NCBI RefSeq assembly: GCF_000485595.1
Contig: NW_014577132.1
Location: forward strand, 17,581 to 81,580
DNA from: Priapulus caudatus
Taxonomy: Eukaryota; Priapulida; Priapulimorpha; Priapulimorphida; Priapulidae
Direction of reading: 5' to 3'
DNA length: 64,000 nucleotides
Part shown: positions 51,015 to 62,790 of the stretch, piece after piece
Layout: the number at the start of each line of letters is the position of its first letter
How positions within the stretch are numbered: the stretch's first letter is position 1
Notes under the pieces: model-generated
What the model was told of the DNA's origin: nothing
What the model saw: only the letters and a program-made list of their open reading frames with translations
Database searches by the model: none
Program-made: the position numbers and the translations under genes

Positions 51015-51440
51015 TCTTGTTGTTACTGCTAATGTTGCTGGTGGTGGTGCTGCTGCGGCTACGACTACTACTACTGCTGCTGCTGCTGCTTCTGCTGCTA
51101 CTGCTGCTGCTGCTGCTGGTGGTGGTGGTGGTGGTGGTGGTGGTAGTGGTGGTACTGCTGTTGCCGTTGTTGTTGTTATTATTGTATTGCTGTTGTTGTT
51201 GTTGTTATTATTATTGTATTGCTGTTGTTGTTGTTGTTGTTGTTGTTGTTGTGGTGGTGGTGGTGTTGGTGGTGGTGGTGGTACAGCTGTTGCCATTGTT
51301 GTTGTAGTTGTTGTTGTTGTTCTTATTGTATTGTTGTTGTTGTTGTTGTGGTGGTGGTGGTGGTGGTGGTGGTGGTGGTGGTGCTGCTGCTGCTACTGCT
51401 GCTGCTGCTGCTGGTGGTGGTGGTGGTGGTGATAGTGGTT
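51015..51440. repeat. (GTT)n/(GCT)n/(GGT)n triplet mosaic
   Basis: About 140 triplets kept in phase, in alternating blocks of CTG, TTG, TTA and TGG. Open frames on both strands (poly-Leu/Val/Cys and poly-Gln/Pro/Ala) follow from the triplet composition. No splice sites frame an exon. Confidence 0.95.
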
Positions 51441-51566
51441 GCTTATGCGGCTAGTTCTGCCTGTTGCTGCTCTAAAATAGATAGTTTTCACCCTGTGTAT
51501 TGTGAGAAAACGGATGACAAATCGCGCGTTTTAGCACTGCTTACGAGCAAGTGACACTTTGAACCT

Positions 51567-51665
51567 GAGAGAGAGAGAGAGAGAAAGAGCGAGAGAAAGA
51601 AAAAAGGGGAAGGGGAAGGGAGAGAAGGGGAAGGGGAAGGGAGAGAAGGAGAGGGGGGAGAGGGC
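51567..51665. repeat. (GA)n/(GGGGAA)n purine tract
   Basis: AG dinucleotides followed by GGGGAAGG hexamer-like units. Confidence 0.93.
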
Positions 51666-51945
51666 GAGCTAGACGGGGAGACGCAAAGAAACGACAGCAG
51701 CAGCTCACTTGAGCCGAAAGCTTCACCTCTGGCGCGAAAGTACCAAAAAGAAACAGTTGAGCACGCAACGTAAACAGCTTTTGATGCGCGTAATTCTACG
51801 ACGTAATCGCGTAAGGCGCTTCGCCTGGAATGCCAGCGTTTAGACGGATTTGTAATACGAGTACATTATACAAACATACCGTGATCGCCGCAAAGGACGC
51901 GCCGGTTGAGAAGCGAGAGGTTCACGCTAAACTACCCGCGCGCGT

Positions 51946-51948
51946 GAT

Positions 51949-51979
<31 letters not shown>

Positions 51980-51996
51980 AAGAGAGAGAGGGAGAG

Positions 51997-52075
<79 letters not shown>

Positions 52076-52077
52076 TA
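51946..52077. repeat. (GA)n microsatellite
   Basis: About 130 bp of AG with AAAG and GGAG interruptions. Confidence 0.95.
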
Positions 52078-52677
52078 TAGTGACCTTCCGTCATGTAGAC
52101 ACGATACAAATACATGAAATCATTGAGATTGTTTTACGCGAGAAACAGATGAATTCTCATAGCCAGTTAATTATCCGAATATTGAATATTGAATATTGAA
52201 GACTGTTCACTAGTCTTCTGGTGATCGATCAGTCTCACACCTTTCTCACTCGCCTACTACTACTTCCACGTCCGATTGTGTGTCATTGCACGGACACTCA
52301 TCAGCGACACGTGCATCGTCGCTAAAACGGAAAATCCTCCTAGGAGGCGTTACAATCATGAAGTGAAGAATACCTGACGGAGATGTCCGGTTCTTTCCTA
52401 CAGGCCCGAGTGTCTTCTGAGGCCATCGCGTTGCTTGGTCGCGTTCTTCGCTGTCACAGCGGGCCCGGGGTAGAGCGACGCGCACGCACACACCGCTCGG
52501 TCATATCTCGCCGATTAAGTGGCGAGAGAATTCGGAGGGAGAAACGCCGGCGCGGTTATATTTAACCTTGGTCGGTCGGAGGCCGAGCGGTTGTTTTCGT
52601 TTCGGCTCAGGTTTTTGGGCCGACAAACAGGCGAGCTAGGTGTGTGGTACGCCGGGCGCCATAGGGGAAGCCACGCG

Positions 52678-52970
52678 GTGTGCGTGTGTGTGCGCGCGTG
52701 TTTGCGTGTGTGTGCGCGCGTGTGTGCGCGCGTGCGCGCGTGCGTGTGTGTGCGTGCGTGTTTGCGTGTGTGTGCGCGCGTGTGTGCGCGCGTGCGTGTG
52801 TGTGTGTGTGTGTGTACGTGTGTGTGTGCGTGCGCGCGCGTGTGTGTGTGTATGGGTGCGTGTGCGCGCGTGTGTGTGTGCATGGGTGCGTGCGTGCGCG
52901 CGTGTGTGTGCATGGGTGCGTGTGCGCGCGTGTGTGTGTGCATGGATGCGTGCGTGCGTGTGTGTTTGTG
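52678..52970. repeat. (TG)n/(CG)n/(TGCG)n array with about 40-bp higher-order units
   Basis: Blocks repeat as TGTGTGCATGGGTGCG plus a CGTGCGCGCG section (four copies, about 52845-52950), and earlier as a unit containing TGTTTGCGTGTGTG (twice). Confidence 0.93.
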
Positions 52971-53159
52971 GTACACAGCCACCATACGAGCTGCTGTGAA
53001 TTGCCGTGACATATGGCGATGCTGCTTCCCTCTGATATTCAGCTTTCTGCTTACCGACGCAGCAGACGCCAAGGAGAGAATCGACGCCGTGAACGTCTCC
53101 GTCGCTTCAGTAGTGTATATGAGCAAATAGTAGGAGAAAATACAGCGTGATAGATCTGA

Positions 53160-53535
53160 AGAGCTGGAGTAAGTGAGAAAGAGTGAGAGAGCGAACGAGC
53201 GAGCGGGAATGAGATGGAGTGAAAGATGGAGTGAATGAGTGAGTGAGTGAGTGAGTGAGTGAGTGAGTGAGTGAGTGAGTGAGTGAGTAAGCGAGTGAGT
53301 GAGTGAGTGAATGAGTGAGTGAGTGAGTGAGCGAGTGAGTGAGTGAGCGAGTGAGTGAGTGAGTGAGTGAGTGAGTGAGTGAGTGAGTGAGTGAGTGAGT
53401 GAGTGAGTGAGTGAGTGAGTGAGTGAGTGAGTGAGTGAGCGAGCGAGTGACTGAGACAGACAGACAGGCAGACATACATACAGACAGACAGAGAGACAGC
53501 CAAGCAGGCAGACAGACAGACAGACAGACAGATGA
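53160..53535. repeat. (GAGT)n followed by (GACA)n tetranucleotide arrays
   Basis: About 55 GAGT units with occasional GCGA, GTAA and GAAT variants (to about 53450), then GACA, GGCA and TACA units to 53531. The minus strand is open in three frames because GAGT complement repeats contain no stop; the longest, 371 codons, is an artefact (Thr-His-Ser-Leu repeats). Confidence 0.95.
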
Positions 53536-55887
53536 GTAGAGGGATCGAGAGGGGTAAGGGAATAGGATTGGGAGCGATAGAGAGAATGAGTGCGAAACGA
53601 TTTTGGCTCTGCAACGTTTAAACTTAACACCTTGTTTCAAATTGAGTGCGCGATGAAATGTGTACTTCACATGAACTGCCCCACAGGGAAATCTCAAATT
53701 GTCAAAACAGGATTCGCTGTCATCAAGTAGGCTTTGTTCTGGGCAATTGAGGAAATTCGGTAATTGTCCGCCAATTCATACACAGCTGCGGTAAAACAGC
53801 TAGCAAAAAACTGGAGAGCAGCCACTGCTGGGTGAAGTACAAACAGGTGTGCGTTCAGAACAGCAGACAAAATATCTGAAGGGCTGCCACTTACGGGTGT
53901 GCCCCGGGTAGGTTCTCACAGACAGCACTTTCCTACTCGAATAAAATAATGTACCAGATGCGGGTTCAGATTATTTCATAATTCCGCGACACTTCAGAGT
54001 TCGCATCACGGTTGGGCGATGATGCCAGGTGGTGTAAGCGGTCCCAGTAGCCCTTCAACTCATTGTCAAAGGTCGCCGCCACTTTGCCCAGGAATGCTGA
54101 TGACCCCTCAGTCAACAATTTTTTTAAACGCCACCTCTGGCCCTAATGCTAAAGTGGATCATAATATCACATCGACGTGTTCCTCCCAGCGGTGCGATGG
54201 CGCAATTTTATATCTGTGCACACAAAAAAGAAAATGGCTTATAGAACCGTGTAATGAAATTGTGACTGGCCAGCCCACTAATTCTCTGCCAATTTCCTCC
54301 GCGTAATGCAGTAATGTACTGAAGGTAATAGCGCCAGATATGTGCTTCTGTGGCTGGCGAGCGCGAGGCAATCTTTCGAAATTGGTATATAGGCAATCAT
54401 TCTCGAACACATACATGTGAGACGAAAAGATCGAGGAGTACATGTGGGCGGTTTTATGTAGCACGTATATATATAGTTATTAACATACAAAACATGAGCA
54501 TAGTACAGTCCCAAAGGGGATGGCGAGAGGAATACAGTGAGAGTGAGAGAAGGAGCGAGAGCTACAGCGAGAAGCTATCACGAAAGAGCGAGAGGGAAAT
54601 AGACCTAGACCATCGTTCGCCACTAAACCAGGCTACAGACTCCCAGCATGCATACGCAGGCAGACATTAACAGCTACCTTCGTACCGCCTGGTCATGCCG
54701 CTAAAGTCATCCCAATATCAAACCGTGCTACGCGCTTGCAAAAAGCTTAGGACACACTGTAGCTTTGCCAGTAGCAAATTATTCACCGTGCACAATGGGT
54801 CCAAATTAGATTTAGCTGCCTACTGCTGCCATGTGATTTGATATCATGTACAGTGAATACCGAACGGTAGAACCCACTATGCACTTGGCCCATGCGGTGT
54901 TGGCGTCATACGATAACCCTTCTATATTAATGAGATGTGTGGAAGCCCTGAAAGAGCAGGTATTGAAATCACGGCTATTTTGGCACGCGAAACCTTAGCA
55001 TCATATGTAGAAATGAATTAATAACTGACGCAGTGCCTCTCCGCCTGCCTTGATGATGTTGTTTCGCTGTGAGAGGCGGGTATTAAGCCTCGTCATGACG
55101 CGTGGATGCTCTCGCGCTCCCCCTCGCATGCACACGGAAAGTGGTCGCGCCTCAATTGTCGGCTCATTTTATCAGCAGGTAATTTATTACGTGCATTACC
55201 AGTTCATTAGTATGCAAATTACTATGCGATGCATTTACCTTGATGGTCAAAGGTGAGCGAACGAGAAAGCTGCTCGCTAGCTCTGTGGTCTGTCTGCTGC
55301 TTCTTTGTTCGCGCGAACACGCAATGCGCACGCCGAGTCCATGCATGTACGAGCCGATCGCACTTTTTAGCTGCGGATCGTTTTTTGTTCTTTTTTAAAA
55401 ACGAATCGTCTAATGCGCGTTGACAGACCCTCGTGCTTGCAACACGCATCTCTCAGCGTTACATGCACGCCAATATATCACGTGGAATTAGGTGCAGAGC
55501 CACGTAATATCTCACTTGCGAGGCCCGGTGACATTTGCTAGTCTGCCCAACATAATTAAAATACCAAAAAAATAGAAGACTAGAATGTTATCACTTTTTG
55601 ACAATACTATTGACCAGTACAGAAAAAATTGATTCCTATAGTAATATATACATGATAATTGAATCTGTCCATAATAATAATAATCAAGCGATCAGAATGA
55701 ACCGTGAAAAATAAATGCAAATCTGTCCATTAGAAAAAGTACACGAGCGCGTTGAGTGTTTAATCTGCCCATGCAGCTAATCGTGAAGTCACACATTGTT
55801 TGCGCAGTAGTTTATGTTCGATAAAAGCGGTATTATCACCTCCGCCTCATTAGTGCACCTCGTGAACATCCTGCTATCCTAATTACA

Positions 55888-56245
55888 CGCCCGCCCGCAC
55901 GCACGCACGCACGCACGCGCACGCACGCACGCACACGCGCACAGACCGAGACACGCTAGCTTGCTACTGCTGCTGCTACTGCTGCTACTATCCGGCCTAG
56001 TACCAGAATATTTAACTCAAGAAATATATCCTTTCAAGTGCTCCTGCTACTATTACTACTATCGCTACTCGTTTTGTGACTGCCCCTACTATACTGTCGC
56101 TGCGGCTGCCCTTTCTATACTGTCACTGCCGTTGTTGCCATTGTTATTGCTGCTGCCGCAGTAGCCGCCGCTGTCGTTGTTGTTGCTGCTGCTGCTGCCG
56201 CTGCTGCTGCCGCTGCTGCCGCTGCTGCTGTTCCTGCTAGTGTTC
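55888..56245. repeat. (CGCA)n tract followed by (CTG/CTA)n triplet-rich region
   Basis: CGCA units (55888-55945) are followed by CTG and CTA triplets (55962-55990). A more degenerate CTG, CCG and TTG region extends to about 56245. Confidence 0.9.
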
Positions 56246-57133
56246 CAAGTTGTCACGAGCCTGTTATTTCTATTACCGCATGAATGCGTACAATCGACTT
56301 CAGTGATGTACGGAGAGACGTTTCCCCTATATGAAATGACACCCGTTAGTTAGGTTAGTGGCGCCACCGCTACGGAAATCATATTCATTAGCTCGGCGTT
56401 GTTAACAACTAACGTTTACGCGCATGATGCAACGCCAGAAACGAACAAAAACTCGCGAGTAAATACTACTATATACAGCCTCCCCTCCCAACCTTCCTCG
56501 ATACCGCACACTGGCAAAACACGCTGCGCAGAACGCGAGCGTCGGCTCTGGGAGTTACAATCAATGGAACTGAATTAACCACCGCGCGCGCGAAATTACA
56601 ACCTACTCGTTTGCTGATGAGCCGAGTACTGGGGCTGTCGACAAAATAGCCGAGTCAGCCATGATGGAAGAGCGAACATTACGTGATTCAATTCCGCGCG
56701 TAAAATTCCATCGGGGGATGCCGAGGATAAATCTAAAACTAATCTGGCAAATGCGCGGCGACGGTCTCGGGGCCGGGGCGCGTTTAAAGAGTTCGTTCGA
56801 CGAAGCGAGGATGAGCGCGCATGCCAGCGCCGGGAAGATGAATGGCCAGCAGATGGCGTGGCAGCGTGCGCAAGAGCGCCAACGCCAGAGACGCGCGGCC
56901 CGATCATTTACAAACGGCGATTTGCGCGTCATTAGAGGATGTAATTTACCCCCGAGGAGACCAAACAACGCGTCGGTTTATAAATGAGGGGTTTTAACGT
57001 TTAGCATTTGGGGCGCAATCGGATTTATATTGATGCGTGGAGGCGCCCGTGCAGACAGACGAACGACCAGCAGCGCATGATGGCGGTCACGCCACTCCAG
57101 GTTTATATATATAACGCCTGCGTATGAGATTCT

Positions 57134-57219
57134 TCTACGACGATGACGATGAGGACGAAAGTGACAACATCATCATCATCATCATCGTCGTCGTCATCAT
57201 CACCACCACCGCCGCCACT

Positions 57220-57250
<31 letters not shown>

Positions 57251-57291
57251 TCATCATCATCATAATCATCATCATCATTATCAACAACAAC

Positions 57292-57344
<53 letters not shown>

Positions 57345-57492
57345 GTTACAATAATAATAGCAATGACGATAATGATAATGATAATAATAATAAATTATAA
57401 TAATGATCATAGTAATAGCGACAACAGTGGTAACATCAGCACCAAAACAACAAACAAAGACGACGACGACGACGACAACAACAACAACAACA

Positions 57493-57564
<72 letters not shown>

Positions 57565-57575
57565 GCAATACCAAC
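57134..57575. repeat. Triplet-repeat mosaic: (CAT)n, (CAC)n, (CAA)n, (AAT)n, (GAC)n
   Basis: Successive blocks: ATC/CAT, a short CAC/CGC patch, CAT again, 16 CAA units, an AAT/GAT patch, GAC units, CAA, GAC, then 13 CAA units. Most blocks stay in the same triplet register, so every strand and frame shows homopolymeric open frames. No gene is called. Confidence 0.95.
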
Positions 57576-58436
57576 AGAAATATTAATGCAAACAATGTTG
57601 GCGAAATACTGCAAATGTTGATGAAATACGCACCTACTAACTTAAAATACTAATACACGTATATACGTATATAATCGCGGTGATTTTGTTTCATTAGGAC
57701 GGTTCGCGCATGTATATAGTTATCCCATATTTATTATTATTACCATAGTTACATGTGTCCATGTAGAACACGTCACCACAAATCAAACTTGATGACACCT
57801 AGGGTTCAATTATCGAATCAAAAATGAAACTAGAAAGAAACGTAGCCAATCTTTCTCATTAATCGCGAGCGCGGCCGGATAACCAGAATACATTCAGAAA
57901 TTCGAAAAGTTTTTTCACTGCGCAAAATACGCGTGGATATATAGTCAAACGGCGTTTATTTTGCACGAGCCATTCTATCCAACACACATGCGCCTCCCAA
58001 ACATACAGCTAGAAGACCTATAATGTGCCGTACTACTCTCAGCTTGATTTATAGCGTTACTCGTGACTTGAGACAGTTAATCTTGGGCTGGTGTTCGGTT
58101 GTAACTCAAATAATAAATCTTTACCGACAGTCATTGCCGTAACAAAATAAAGTCTCATGTGGACATACTTTGCTAGCATAGCACACTGCCGCACCACGCT
58201 CAGGCAACATGCTACAGTACAAGCATAACATGCACACCTGTACCAATACTTGCGAAACACATATTTTGAGAAAAGTCTGCTAAAGTTTGATAGTGTTAAG
58301 CAAATATAAATTCCATTTCAACCGCGCTTTACAAATGAAGGACTTTAACGCACACAGCGTGCTTTATATCCACATGCACTTTAAAATAAAGCGAACACGT
58401 GCTTGGAAACATGTTAGCTAAATACGGACATGTAGT

Positions 58437-58565
58437 TCAGAGAATCGCCGATAGGTGCCACCCCAATCCAGCATTTTTGTTCGGCGCGGCATCAGCCGAG
58501 TCGCTACCGTTGCTAGCTGAGGAAGATCGATGAGGCGAGGACGCTGCTGCCGCCTGCATGGGCAT
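58437..58565 (-). CDS. Candidate Ser/Ala-rich exon, same strand as the kinesin
   Basis: Minus-strand frame MPMQAAAASSPHRSSSASNG continuing SDSADAAPNKNAGLG to a TGA. It is either a start exon (two in-frame ATGs) or an exon beginning after CCCATGCAG, which has a pyrimidine-rich run upstream. Disordered Ser/Ala-rich N-termini are usual in KIF26 proteins, so a 5' exon of that gene is possible, but the donor (GG|GTGGCA or G|GTAGCG) is weak and no conserved motif is present. Confidence 0.22.
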   Translation of the reverse strand: MPMQAAAASSPHRSSSASNGSDSADAAPNKNAGLGWHLSAIL

Positions 58566-59697
58566 CGGCGAATGAAAGACGGCACAAAAATAATACCCAC
58601 ACGAAATTAGTGCAGTCAGTGATTGCAGTAAGAATTATAGAGATATCTATGTATTCGTGCGTACTGAAATAACGTTTACGATTTTAATGTTATGTTAGGC
58701 CCATGTATATTTGATAAGCGATCTATAGGTGATATATAATATAATACATATTGTATTGGCTATCTTTGCCTAAATGTATAATTTATATTGGTGAGTGCCT
58801 GCATGCGCTGAATACAACCTTTGTCTAACAATCATCAATACAAACATGGTATATATATGTTCCATATGAGATAGGTGAGCGTGGTTTGCACATGATTGAG
58901 ATGTTGGCATGTTGCATTGCTTCAACAGATTATTTTCGGATTTATTGCCCGATGACTGGAATTTGTCAATATAGTTCAGTTCATCAGTTCCATATATACA
59001 TTGGTAGTTATGTAGGTTGGGTAGTTATGTATGGGTGCTGTACATATCTGCAGTTACACGTTGAACCGTAGACGACTGTGAGTATACATCCACATCGGCT
59101 AACGTTTCCCGCGCGGCAAAGTGTTTGATCTAATAAAGATCCCAATGTTAGATGTAAACATATAATCAAGATAAGGTATGCTACGTAAACAGACTAAAGT
59201 AGGGGAATGTGTGCGCTGCTATTTGCACTGCAAGAGTCACGCATTTGGTTATCAATAAAGCACACAGCTAATGCTGTAGCCGGTGGCAATTCCACGAGAA
59301 AATTAAATGTTTTATTACAGGCACGTGTCTAATTAGATGGACAATCAGTGTGCACGGGCGGATAACTGCACCAGATTCGACGTGCAAGTATATTGCGCTG
59401 TAACAACAGGCGAGAACGCTGCCGTTACGCGACCCATGGCGCTAACAGCGATCTTCAGGCACATCTCGTTTTACTCTTCTCAGATAGAAAAGTAGAGGCT
59501 CGAGACGCATTTTTCACAATCACAAAGTAAAGTTCGGCGCCTTCAAAAGGGTTTCACGCAAAAATTGCCTCGCTTGATGGATCTTTTTTTATCTCCTTTA
59601 ATAGTTCGCACCGGAATCATCGGTGTCATCAAGGTATTTTTATCACTCTTCTTCCCCCTTACTGTACCCGCGATATTCCCTATCGCATTATGATCAG

Positions 59698-59892
59698 CCG
59701 TTCCAGTGCGATAAGATCTTGATGAACTTGCCTAATAGGATACATTATGGATACAGCGACCGGCGGCCCAGCACAGAGATGATCTCATCCGACATGAATA
59801 TGCAAAGTGACAGTCTCATGAGCTGCCGTGACCCTCAGCCCACCAACAATGGCACTGGCGCGAACAAAGGGATTCGCATTCTTTCAGCATGA
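59698..59892 (+). CDS. Candidate terminal coding exon, unknown protein C-terminus
   Basis: A long pyrimidine stretch (CTCTTCTTCCCCCTTACTG) leads to an acceptor at GATCAG|, followed by 64 codons and a TGA. The product begins PFQCDKILMNLPNRIHYGYS, continues DRRPSTEMISSDMNMQSD, and ends GTGANKGIRILSA. The residue mix (Ser, Asp, Asn, Met, few repeats) and varied codons look like real coding sequence, and it resembles a flexible cytoplasmic tail. The frame is also open upstream to 59623, so the exon could start earlier. No family is recognised. It would belong to a plus-strand gene running toward the KIF26-like locus's 5' side. Confidence 0.45.
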   Translation, partial: PFQCDKILMNLPNRIHYGYSDRRPSTEMISSDMNMQSDSLMSCRDPQPTNNGTGANKGIRILSA

Positions 59893-61499
59893 TGCAGACT
59901 TCCGATGCGTGCGATATGCTGCGACTGCGGTACACGCACGAAACCAGGAGTTTGTCTTTATTAACTCCTGACGAAACGAATGCGACGAGGTTGACGATCG
60001 AAATGAAATGAATGTAATCAACTTAGATGTTCGTATAGCATATAGTTATTGCTTTAAAATCGCGAGCCTCTTTACCAGATTTACCACTTCTACCACTAGA
60101 TCAGCTATAAATGCGACTAAAGCTGCGCTATTCTCATAAACACATAATATTATTAACAGCTATATGACAACAAATATGATGGGTTACAGCTATAGGCATC
60201 GTGATCAAATGCACACACCAACACACCAATACACCAATACACCAATTTCCTGTCGTCAAAGTGCGGTTTAATTCCATCGAGCAATTTGTTTCTGTGGAGT
60301 ATGATGTTAATGCGATTCGGTCTGATACTACTAGGGGGAAGGGGTAGGTTTAGTTTGGTCTTGCCAACGCAGCAGCGGGCTCCTGCAGTAGTAACACACG
60401 AGTGCTGGTGCTGCTGCATTGTCTGCAACGCGGGGATGCAATTATTCCGAATCTCTGCGCACGAATGGTCGCATACATGAGCAACTCGGTGCCAAATGAA
60501 GCGTTATTGTAACCCCGCGTTTAGCAAAAGCGAGGTGCAAGCTACATGCTGATCAGACAGATCTAGAGTTACTCACCAATGTTGGCGCATCGTCGTGATG
60601 ACAAGCCTCTAATGTCTCTTTACTCTTTAGGTACATAGTTAAGCTGTTCAAGATATAACGATGAAAATGTGCATAACATTTTTTGGTTAACTCCTATCAT
60701 GAATTCACACATTTCTCATGGTTGTATAAGGTTGACATCATTCTAATACATCACATAAAGACGAGTACAGTACTACTGCTCTGCCTAAACCTTCAGATAC
60801 AATTAATATTAGATGGGCCATTGTATCCTATTTGATAGAAACAAAATCGAAATGGAAGTTTTCGTGATAAACGGGCATTTGCGGATAGTCAGCCACAGAA
60901 GTAGGACCACGTGTGAAAAACTTCACATGATAGAAAAGCAGGAAACTACTGTTATTCCGTATCAGAGTAATTAAGTTTGATTCGTAGATTTGCCGTCTGT
61001 TTCGTCAATGTATTTAACTGGAGCTTAAAGCCTTCGTGTGACGTCATCACAGGTAGCCTGGAAACTGCGCTAATTTATGTTTTACTTCAAAAGATTTACA
61101 GCATCTGATTTTGCAAAACGGTCACGTGACTGTTACGCTATCACTCGAAACTGATTTTGAGATTTCTGTTTTACTAAAACTTCTACGTCTGCATAAGTAC
61201 GACAAATATTCACGTTACTTAAGCAGCAAATACATACGCTTCAAAACTGCATTTTAATCAAGCCGACTTTACGCTATGAAACTAATTTCAATGTAAATCG
61301 AAACAAAAACATCTAAACCCGTAATAATTGTTTGAGAAATTTTAAAACAAGCAGATGCTTAATAAAGATCCATGTTATAGTTTTCGAACGCATGAATTCA
61401 CTTTTTAGCAATTTGCGCGCGCAAATGTATGATTTGCGCAGCCAACTGGGACCACTCGAGATTAAACATGGAAACTTGCATTAGAGTACATGCATGTGT

Positions 61500-61612
61500 C
61501 TGCGTTCGTCCGCGCGTGCTGGCGTGCGTGCGTGCGTGCGTGCGTACGTACGTACGTTTGTGCGTGCGTACGTCTGTGCGTGCGTGCGTGTACGCGTACA
61601 ATGGTGCGTGCG
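61500..61612. repeat. (CGTG)n/(CGTA)n tract
   Basis: CGTG units with CGTA variants, including the self-complementary run ACGTACGTACGTACGT. Confidence 0.93.
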
Positions 61613-61624
61613 AGCTGAATACAC

Positions 61625-62263
61625 GTGCACACAAACGTGAACTGCAGCGTTTTTCAGCATTCACCGTCACACCGTGGTAACCCATGCACGAACTCCGCAC
61701 GTAAACTATACACGCACTGCCTCTTTCACCGTTACAACGACGATCGTGCGCATTTTAGCGATCAAATGATTCAATGTGCTCGATATTTCACCTGTTTTGT
61801 CACGACGTGGCAAAATAGCTGCGAGAATATAACTGCACAGTCATTGATATCGTTGGCACGCTCTGCGTGCGTGCGCTTGACATCGCAAACATCGCCCGCA
61901 TGCACGCACCGCATTTGGCAACATCAAGAAATACGAACGAATTCAACAAAAAGCGGTTTTACAATGTGCGCCTGCAACGCAGGGCGAAAGTTGCATATAC
62001 TGCAGTGCAGCGCGTGTCTCAACTGCACACAAAGAATACCCTGTTTCGATCATTTCAACGTGGGCGGTAGGGAGGAGGGAAGGGGGGGGGTGTATGCGGC
62101 AACAATCTGTTATAGGCATTTTAATACTTTTTCATTCCAACCGGTTACCGCTTCTGAACGAGGTTTTTCGGGAGGTAACAATGCTTTCGGGCAGTCGCCA
62201 GACGAACGAACGCCCGTCATACTCCTGACTGCATCTGCTCTACGTGCCAGCCGCGGTAGGTGA
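61625..62263 (+). CDS. Long non-repetitive open frame, 212 codons, unknown
   Basis: The longest open frame here that is not simple repeat. It has about 14 Cys, including CACNAG and CSACLNC spacing, no hydrophobic leader after its first ATG, and no family signature. One stop-free run of this length is roughly what chance would give once in a few such windows, so it is reported only as a candidate. The downstream part (62040-62100) crosses a G-rich patch. Confidence 0.12.
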   Translation: MHTNVNCSVFQHSPSHRGNPCTNSARKLYTHCLFHRYNDDRAHFSDQMIQCARYFTCFVTTWQNSCENITAQSLISLARSACVRLTSQTSPACTHRIWQHQEIRTNSTKSGFTMCACNAGRKLHILQCSACLNCTQRIPCFDHFNVGGREEGRGGVYAATICYRHFNTFSFQPVTASERGFSGGNNAFGQSPDERTPVILLTASALRASRGR

Positions 62264-62732
62264 CAACGTTGATTTAACCAGGGCGAAGAAATCATCGCAG
62301 GCCGCCGCCTGAATTACCATCTGTTCCTCTCCACTCATCTTTTCCCATTACTCGACGGTGATTAGAAAATGACAGTAAATGCGGTACGAATAAAAACTAC
62401 ATCAGGGGGCTAATGCGGGAAAGAATGATTGGCAAGCTCGCTGATTGACAAGCGGCCGTACGCACTAGCTCGATCGTCACATGGATATAGGTTTTCCACG
62501 TCACTACAGCTCGGCTTTATTCCGTTAGGCAGCTTGCGCGCGAATAGACAGACGCCTAGCCGCGTGAGAAAAGTCGAAAACTGGCGGGAGAGTAGAAAAG
62601 AACTCTAGCATGAGCGAAAACCTGCGAATGCGTGACATTCACTTACGATAATAATGATTAACTACTTGCATGTTCACTAACGAAAGTCCATAGACAGAAT
62701 CACACCCGTAGCAAAGAAGCCACCAACATCAC

Positions 62733-62790
62733 TACCAGCAGTAGTAGCAGCATCAGCATCAGCAGCAGCAGCAACAACAACAGCAGCATT
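62733..62790. repeat. (CAG)n/(CAA)n short triplet run
   Basis: AGTAGC, ATCAGC, CAGCAG and CAACAA units in phase. Confidence 0.9.

Larger units (their letters stand above)
41543..59697. other. Upstream flank or 5' introns of the KIF26-like gene, mostly non-coding
   Basis: I searched the minus strand for the conserved CxxC-containing N-terminal block of KIF26 (WCENC, CDICATHL types) and did not find it. The stretches 41.7-44.5, 44.9-50.0, 50.4-51.0, 53.6-55.9 and 57.6-58.4 kb look unique and hold only short open frames. Repeats and candidate exons are listed separately. Confidence 0.6.

Noticed and set aside
52408-52467. Short candidate exon after TTCTTTCCTACAG
   Set aside because: The acceptor is good, but the 20-codon frame has no homology and the opposite strand is equally open.
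52515-53630. 371-codon minus-strand open frame
   Set aside because: Made of GAGT and TG repeat translation (Ser-Leu-Thr-His and Thr-His runs), open in all three frames because the repeats lack stops.
54000-54310. Open frames on both strands suggesting a transposon-derived or unknown exon
   Set aside because: Several frames are equally plausible, with no splice signals or family match.
57103-57653. Asn/Asp-rich, Val-rich and Thr-rich open frames
   Set aside because: Translations of the triplet mosaic in every frame.
62235-62265. GTGCCAGCCGCGGTAG, similar to the small-subunit rRNA 530 loop
   Set aside because: The flanks show no further rRNA similarity and one expected GC segment is missing, so it is probably coincidence.
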